From Prosapia bicincta (Eukaryota; Arthropoda; Insecta; Hemiptera; Cercopidae), in NCBI GenBank assembly GCA_036971475.1, contig JBAIZL010000001.1, positions 286,925,925 to 286,989,924 of the forward strand: DNA of 64,000 nt, given 5' to 3'. Below the pieces are notes generated by a model that worked only from the letters and a program-made list of their open reading frames with translations, was not told the origin of the DNA and ran no database searches. Of this stretch, positions 60,301 to 64,000 are shown in pieces; the stretch's first letter is position 1; each line of letters begins with the position of its first letter. Made by a program: the position numbers and the translations under genes.

Positions 60301-62066
60301 GGCTTCTGAAATAAAATGAGTTTATCTATTGTTAGCAGATAAATTAATTATAGATCAATCAGGTAACAGAGTTATGTGTAAACAGTTGGCAGAGATGTAC
60401 GGTGTTGGACAATCAATGATTTCAGACATGAAAGAAGCAAACCTACACTTTTAAACTTCTTGTCAGTCTTTGAAAATTAAGGTGAAAGTTTTTCAAGAAA
60501 ATCAGTGAAGGCAGCAAAAAACGAGTAATTAGATGATGTCTTTTTCAAGTGCTTTTTGTAACTATTTCAATGAATAACCCGATTTCAGGTCCGATTCTTT
60601 TAGATAAAGCAAATATATTAGTTTCGAAGCTTAGAAAAAAATATAAAACTATAAAAAATTATGATCAGTAATTTTTGTCTCCCATTTGCTATTTACATAC
60701 AATAGTTAATTAAAATTGACTTTTGTTTCAAAAATATCCAATTGGAATTTTTGTTTATCTAAATGGGGTTTGGTCCCAATTGATTTGGATGATTGGAGTT
60801 CTACTGTATATGTTTCTGAAAATAAATAATTTTACTATAATTAGAAAATTATTGAACCAAGTGAGTACATTGGGCTTAATTGCTGACGTGTTTAGAAACA
60901 ATCGTTCCTTTGACGAAACAAACCTTTGAGGCAAACTTTTAAGGCTTTGATCATACCCATGACACAACCAAAATAACCCACCGCATTCCACAGTCATAAA
61001 TCCATCCCGTTACAGGCTTTGTACCTAACCGATGTCGCCTAGCTTCGTAAAAGGAATGAATGTTTTGAAACGCGTCAGCAAGTAAGCAATTATGTATTCA
61101 CTTAGTTAAGTACTTTTTAAATATAGATAAATTAGAATCAGTAGTTTCAGTAATGTTAAAAATACAGTGTTTTCAATTAAAATGTTTTAATTAACCAATT
61201 GTTACTGGAGTAATTTTTTAAAAAACATTGAGAAGTAATACCACGATCAATTTCTATTTTGGTTTTATGTTCTTCGTATGATTCCTTAAAAATAGTTTTC
61301 TCCTCAAAAAAAAAAGTATATCCACTCACTGAAAATCATTCACTCAGTGTTAACATTTACTAATGAACTACTTCTCTACCTTGCCTAGTCGTAACATAGT
61401 ATTTATGCAAAAAAAATAAAGTACTTGAAACTTACTTTTTTCCTAATGTAAATACTGGTGGCGGACGTACTCTTTAGTTTAATTATATACTGACATACTA
61501 ATGAAGTATACTGTATACGATGCATATAAACTTCTCATGTACGTAAAGTTAAGGAAATCAATAGGTTTAACAGGTTATAGGCTGTTTATTCTGTTAAACA
61601 GTGCAATTGTTATATGTAATTAAATGCAACAAAAATATATAAAATAAATTTATAAATTGTGATAAATTTTTAGTTCCGCCAAGTTGTGAAAAAAACACCA
61701 AACGTAAAAATATCGTTGATTGTACATGAAAAATTATTACGAACATCTCCAAAATTGTTACGTTTAGAGAGTGGGTGTTTTAAATTGTGTTTTTCACTAC
61801 TAAAACCAGGCGTAATTGAATAGTTAACCTAACTTTTCAGCATATTCAAGATATACTCAGTGCTTGGAGTGTAGAAGTGTCAGCCTGTCAATTTATATTC
61901 TATCGAGCTGTTGGACCATTCAACCGTACTGTACTCTTTGGTGGCCGATCACCACCATTAAACAAAAATGATGTTAGATTGAGAACAGTTCCTTTTCCTA
62001 CCAGACGTGCAACATTCAGTGAAGTCAAACGAGTCCATTCTTTGCTAGCATCAGTTACTGTTTATG
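51209..62066 (+). CDS. ANKZF1: ANKZF1/Vms1 homologue, 5' part (six exons)
   Basis: Joining 51209-51338, 52361-52552, 55731-55921, 58227-58341, 59760-59908 and 61841-62066 gives a continuous frame, about 327 residues from the ATG at 51230. ANKZF1 (yeast Vms1) is the peptidyl-tRNA hydrolase/endonuclease of ribosome-associated quality control: it releases stalled nascent chains from 60S subunits and also protects mitochondria. Visible domains: C2H2 zinc finger at about 54-80 (C55-x2-C58, H71-x5-H77, then [10 protein letters not shown]); a Ser/Asp/Glu-rich linker at 101-120 ([12 protein letters not shown]); the VLRF1 domain from about 140 to 327. The eRF1-like loop is GGSQ with Gln225, matching the catalytic glutamine position of the family. 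All five junctions agree in phase. The ankyrin repeats, coiled coil and VCP-binding VIM lie beyond the window. The frame is open upstream of the ATG to the acceptor at 51208, so an earlier start exon is possible. Confidence 0.92.
51498..52187. mobile_element. 690-bp TA-flanked inverted-repeat element in ANKZF1 intron
   Basis: Left end CAGTAGAGCGTCAGTATTTT, right end reversed CAGTAGAGCGTCAAAAATCC, both flanked by TA; inner CCGGAT blocks also match. Non-coding, Tigger/pogo-type. A related end (CAGTAGAGTCTC) starts the element at 33759. Confidence 0.9.
52361..52552 (+). CDS. ANKZF1: ANKZF1 exon encoding the C2H2 zinc finger
   Basis: Acceptor TATTATTCAG. Codon split A|GT gives Ser. Contains [20 protein letters not shown] then [11 protein letters not shown], the strongly conserved ANKZF1 finger that helps dock on the 60S subunit. 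Donor G|GTTGGT is non-ideal, phase 1. Confidence 0.93.
53280..55250 (-). pseudogene. piggyBac transposase, split by a Penelope-like insertion
   Basis: Minus strand, from 5': near 54830-54900 [17 protein letters not shown], the N-F(T) catalytic-core block of piggyBac; 54577-54795 [19 protein letters not shown] then TVGTNFDT, a highly characteristic piggyBac block. The insertion at 53675-54505 follows. Then, near 53560-53640, DMAIVNA and [18 protein letters not shown]; finally 53280-53400 [15 protein letters not shown] and [13 protein letters not shown], the C-terminal Cys-rich zinc domain. Many stops. The 5' third is missing or unrecognisable. It lies in antisense in an ANKZF1 intron. Confidence 0.8.
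53675..54505 (+). mobile_element. Penelope-like element PLE-4 copy inside piggyBac
   Basis: Inverted ends of about 50 bp (CACTTGTTTGTATTATTTTG at the left, its reverse complement form at the right, with CTACTTACTGATTTATTC inside). The coding remnant has [15 protein letters not shown] near 53770 and a GIY-YIG piece at 54000-54216: [19 protein letters not shown] then [13 protein letters not shown]. Reverse transcriptase absent; several stops. Confidence 0.85.
55731..55921 (+). CDS. ANKZF1: ANKZF1 exon, acidic linker and start of VLRF1
   Basis: Acceptor GAGACAG with the G|AT junction giving Asp. Encodes [16 protein letters not shown], the conserved Ser/acidic linker, then [20 protein letters not shown], the opening strand of the release-factor domain. 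Donor AAG|GTAAAT, phase 0. An acceptor two codons earlier (GGAG) would break the phase. Confidence 0.9.
56007..57322 (-). mobile_element. mariner transposon, near-intact, in ANKZF1 intron
   Basis: Terminal repeats CGAGGGCTATTCAGAAAGTA and then AGGAACGTTT at one end, and AAATGTTCCTTACTTTCTGA onward at the other; TA on both sides. 1316 bp, about full mariner length. Antisense to ANKZF1. Distinct in sequence from the mariner at 30470. Confidence 0.95.
56107..57175 (-). pseudogene. mariner transposase with one main frameshift
   Basis: The helix-turn-helix half reads [20 protein letters not shown] then [18 protein letters not shown] (56849-57064). The catalytic half is an open 276-codon frame (56107-56937) with [39 protein letters not shown] and [16 protein letters not shown]. 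There are exactly 34 residues between the Asp of HDNARPH and the Asp of APSD, so the D,D34D triad of mariners is complete. The halves overlap in different frames around 56895-56905, pointing to a single small indel there. A few substitutions may also matter. Confidence 0.92.
57330..58220. other. intronic AT-rich sequence
   Basis: Rest of the third ANKZF1 intron after the mariner. Nothing recognised. Confidence 0.5.
58227..58341 (+). CDS. ANKZF1: ANKZF1 exon, VLRF1 core
   Basis: Acceptor GTTCAG in phase 0. Encodes [20 protein letters not shown], matching the hydrophobic strand plus GHFA turn of the family. Donor G|GTAAGG, phase 1. Confidence 0.9.
58624..58662 (-). ncRNA. hammerhead ribozyme candidate (left arm)
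   Basis: Minus strand: CTGATGA intact, helix II TGATGAC/GTCATT with a short TTG loop, then AAAAC (GAAA first base mutated) and GTGTATG. Stem III nearly absent. Confidence 0.45.
59000..59041 (+). ncRNA. hammerhead ribozyme candidate (right arm)
   Basis: CATACA, intact CTGATGA, TGATGAC-TTG-GTCATT helix II, intact GAAA, TGC, then GTATG. Stem I CATAC/GTATG pairs over five bases. Stem III is essentially missing, so activity would need a partner strand. Confidence 0.5.
59760..59908 (+). CDS. ANKZF1: ANKZF1 exon with catalytic GGSQ loop
   Basis: Acceptor TTTAG with junction G|GG. Reads [20 protein letters not shown] then SQSSKD and [13 protein letters not shown]. Gln225 in GGSQ sits where ANKZF1/Vms1 carry the glutamine needed for peptidyl-tRNA cleavage. 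Donor CAG|GTTAGT, phase 0. Confidence 0.93.
60300..60807 (+). pseudogene. Tigger/pogo fragment in ANKZF1 intron
   Basis: After an ATG-like context at about 60299 the frame reads [20 protein letters not shown] then [16 protein letters not shown], the N-terminal helix-turn-helix of Tigger transposases. The DDE domain is deleted. The right end at 60807, reversed, is CAGTAGAACTCCAATCATCC, a Tigger-like terminus. Confidence 0.7.
60905..61115. repeat. solo PLE-1-type terminus
   Basis: CCACCGCATTCCACAGTCAT and GAAACGCGTCAGCAAGTAAG match the right terminus of PLE-1 at 12225-12350 closely. No coding sequence. Confidence 0.85.
61841..62066 (+). CDS. ANKZF1: ANKZF1 exon, end of VLRF1 domain
   Basis: Acceptor AACTTTTCAG. 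Encodes [13 protein letters not shown], the [20 protein letters not shown] block and [17 protein letters not shown], all recognisable family motifs. Donor G|GTAAGT, phase 1. The next exon is not found before 64000. Confidence 0.92.
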
Positions 62067-62719
62067 GTAAGTATGATTTTTAAAATCTAATGTCTCATCA
62101 AAATATGAGGGCTCTTGAGAGAAGTAACAGACATTTTGGACTGTTGACGTGGTGAGCAGGACTATAGTCGTCATTTTGATGTAATAACATCCATACACTC
62201 AGTGAACAATAAGCAATGTTAGCAGGTTATTTGTTTCTCAACACTTTCCTCTCTTTGACGTGATGAAATGTATGGTGCAATAGAAAATCCTATCACTGTT
62301 GAGACATGATTTATGAATAGGTTCTTTTATTGTGGCGAATAACAATAACTGAAATTTATCACCAACTTTGTGATGTGTATAAAAAAAAAATAAATGAGTA
62401 AATGTCGTGAGGCAATCATACATTGATTTTTAAAATATTCATACCAATTTTAAAGCTAAGGAATATAGTGGTAGGCTTAGTATTGTGACATTAACTGGTC
62501 AATCAGTGACAAACTGTAAAAATCGTTCTTTTACAATTATGGAACTTCTGAACTTTTCCAAGTTCTGGGACTTTGGTGTGTGAAATTGTACTGATAGAGC
62601 ATAAACATAACATATTGAATAACATAAATGATGTATATCTGACTGCCATTTTAAATTATATTTTTCAAACTTGAGATTTTATATTACTTTTTAATTAATA
62701 AATAGATTTTAATCCCTGC

Positions 62720-63663
62720 AGTTTTTGTGTACACAATAACATAAACTTCACACTGGAAACAGAACAAAATCAACTTCCTAGACATAATGATAACAAAACA
62801 AACACACATTCAAAATATACAGGAAACCCACCACCACAGACAGAGCTATACACATCATGTCGAATCATCCTACACAACACAATCATGCTGCCTTCCACTC
62901 AATGATAGACAGATTAATCAACATATCCATGAGCAATGAACACAAAATAAACGAACTAAACAAAATAAAACGCATAGCACAAAAAAACGGCTATAAATAC
63001 ACACTGATAGACAACATAATGTGCAAAGCAACGTACACACAAACAAAAATATATAACGCATATCATGACAACACATAAATAAAAATCGCTTCCACGTTCC
63101 GCAAACTTAAATACAAAGTAGCATTCACATCATCCAACACAATTAAAAAACACCTACACAGTTAAAAAACACACCAGGATAATCACGACAGGGCAGGCGT
63201 ATACAAGATTACATGCAACAACTGTCCCAGCTTTTATACAGGACAAACAGGGAGAACATTTACCACAAGATACGAAGAACACGTAAAACAAATAAAAAAG
63301 ACTCAACCCACATCAAATTTCACCATACACATACAAAACACACTACACTCACAGACTGATATAGACACCAATCTAAAAGTCCTATATTACATTAATAAAA
63401 ACAAAAAAACTTAACACAATAGAAAACTATGAGATATATAAACATCATAAATACTATCCACAAACATTCTAAATGACAAAATACACTCCCAATCAAACAC
63501 TATATTTGAGCACATAATTAACAACTACTCAATGAACAATAACACACCACGGAACAAAAATACACCACAGATTCACACCAACACAACACACCTAGCACCA
63601 AACGCTTCTGCTAAATAAATCAATAAGTAGTGGTTTTTTGCCAAAATAATACAAACAAGTGTA
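62720..63663 (+). mobile_element. Penelope-like element PLE-4, second copy
   Basis: Reads NHPTQHNHAAFHSMIDRLIN (62857-63078), NGYKYTLIDNIMCKA, then YKITCNNCPSFYTGQTGRTF and [13 protein letters not shown] near 63200-63310. It ends in the same AAGTAGTGGTTTTTTGCCAA terminus as the copy at 53675-54505. Reverse transcriptase core missing; frames broken. It follows the last visible ANKZF1 exon and so is probably intronic. Confidence 0.85.
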
Positions 63664-63960
63664 AGATTTTAATCATAATAAAAATGAGCATACCTAAAAA
63701 ATTTATAAAATTATTATAAATTGGCTTACAATAACATATTATTAAGTATTACTTTTTAAAAATCTGGACGTCATTAATCTTAAGACTCACCCCAGGGTAG
63801 GTAATACAAAAGAAGACTAACACATAATGACCATGATCTGAAAACAATTTATCAGTGGAGTACAATTTTTATTTAATGAGGATAAATAACTTACTTTTTA
63901 ACATATCTATATGAAAATTACACAATTCACATTGTTATTAAAATATTATTATATTTGTTT

Positions 63961-63989
63961 ATTCCATCTTCACGTGAGCTACTAGTTTT
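63961..63989. repeat. 29-bp dispersed repeat piece, second copy
   Basis: Identical to 18209-18237. Cut off by the window end, so the element it belongs to cannot be judged. Confidence 0.7.
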
Positions 63990-64000
63990 TAGTTACAAGT

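Overview
This is an AT-rich, intron-rich metazoan window, dense in dinucleotide microsatellites and transposon remains. The mix of Penelope-like retroelements, mariner, Tigger/pogo, piggyBac, hAT, Helitron and RNase H-bearing LINE pieces, together with the host-gene sequences, suggests an arthropod, possibly a chelicerate. That placement is inference; nothing here fixes the species.

Two host genes can be assembled, both on the + strand. One is a small membrane protein gene at about 13.6-26.0 kb, whose last two exons resemble the C-terminal half of ARL6IP6. The other is the 5' part of an ANKZF1/Vms1 homologue at 51.2-62.1 kb: six exons, phase-compatible at every junction, encoding the N-terminal C2H2 zinc finger and the VLRF1 release-factor domain with its GGSQ loop glutamine. 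Its ankyrin and VIM regions lie beyond the window.

Layout: 0-9 kb holds microsatellites, a 47-bp-arm hairpin, a Penelope-like 3' fragment, a Helitron helicase tail and a LINE 3' end. 10.0-12.4 kb is a nearly full-length Penelope-like element (PLE-1) with inverted terminal repeats. 12.5-17 kb holds hammerhead-ribozyme-bearing PLE termini and decayed PLE bodies. 13.6-26 kb is the ARL6IP6-like gene, with Tigger elements in its introns. 29.2-30.2 kb is a THAP-domain ORF between imperfect inverted repeats. 30.5-31.8 kb is a frameshifted mariner. 33.8-34.3 kb is a short inverted-repeat element with an internal 50-bp tandem array. 36.7-39.4 kb holds Tigger and hAT relics and PLE-2. 42.0-46.3 kb holds a pogo relic, a Tc1-like relic and PLE-3. 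46.8-47.8 kb is a hAT element with an exact 8-bp target duplication. 48.0-50.4 kb is a LINE sandwiched between copies of the hammerhead-bearing PLE family. From 51 kb on, nearly every ANKZF1 intron carries a different transposon: a TA-flanked inverted-repeat element, a piggyBac split by a PLE, a near-intact mariner, a hammerhead inverted-repeat element, a Tigger fragment and another PLE.

The most interesting recurring signal is a set of hammerhead-type ribozyme motifs in the termini of Penelope-like families. Several families are visible here, with different helix sequences and different degrees of decay.
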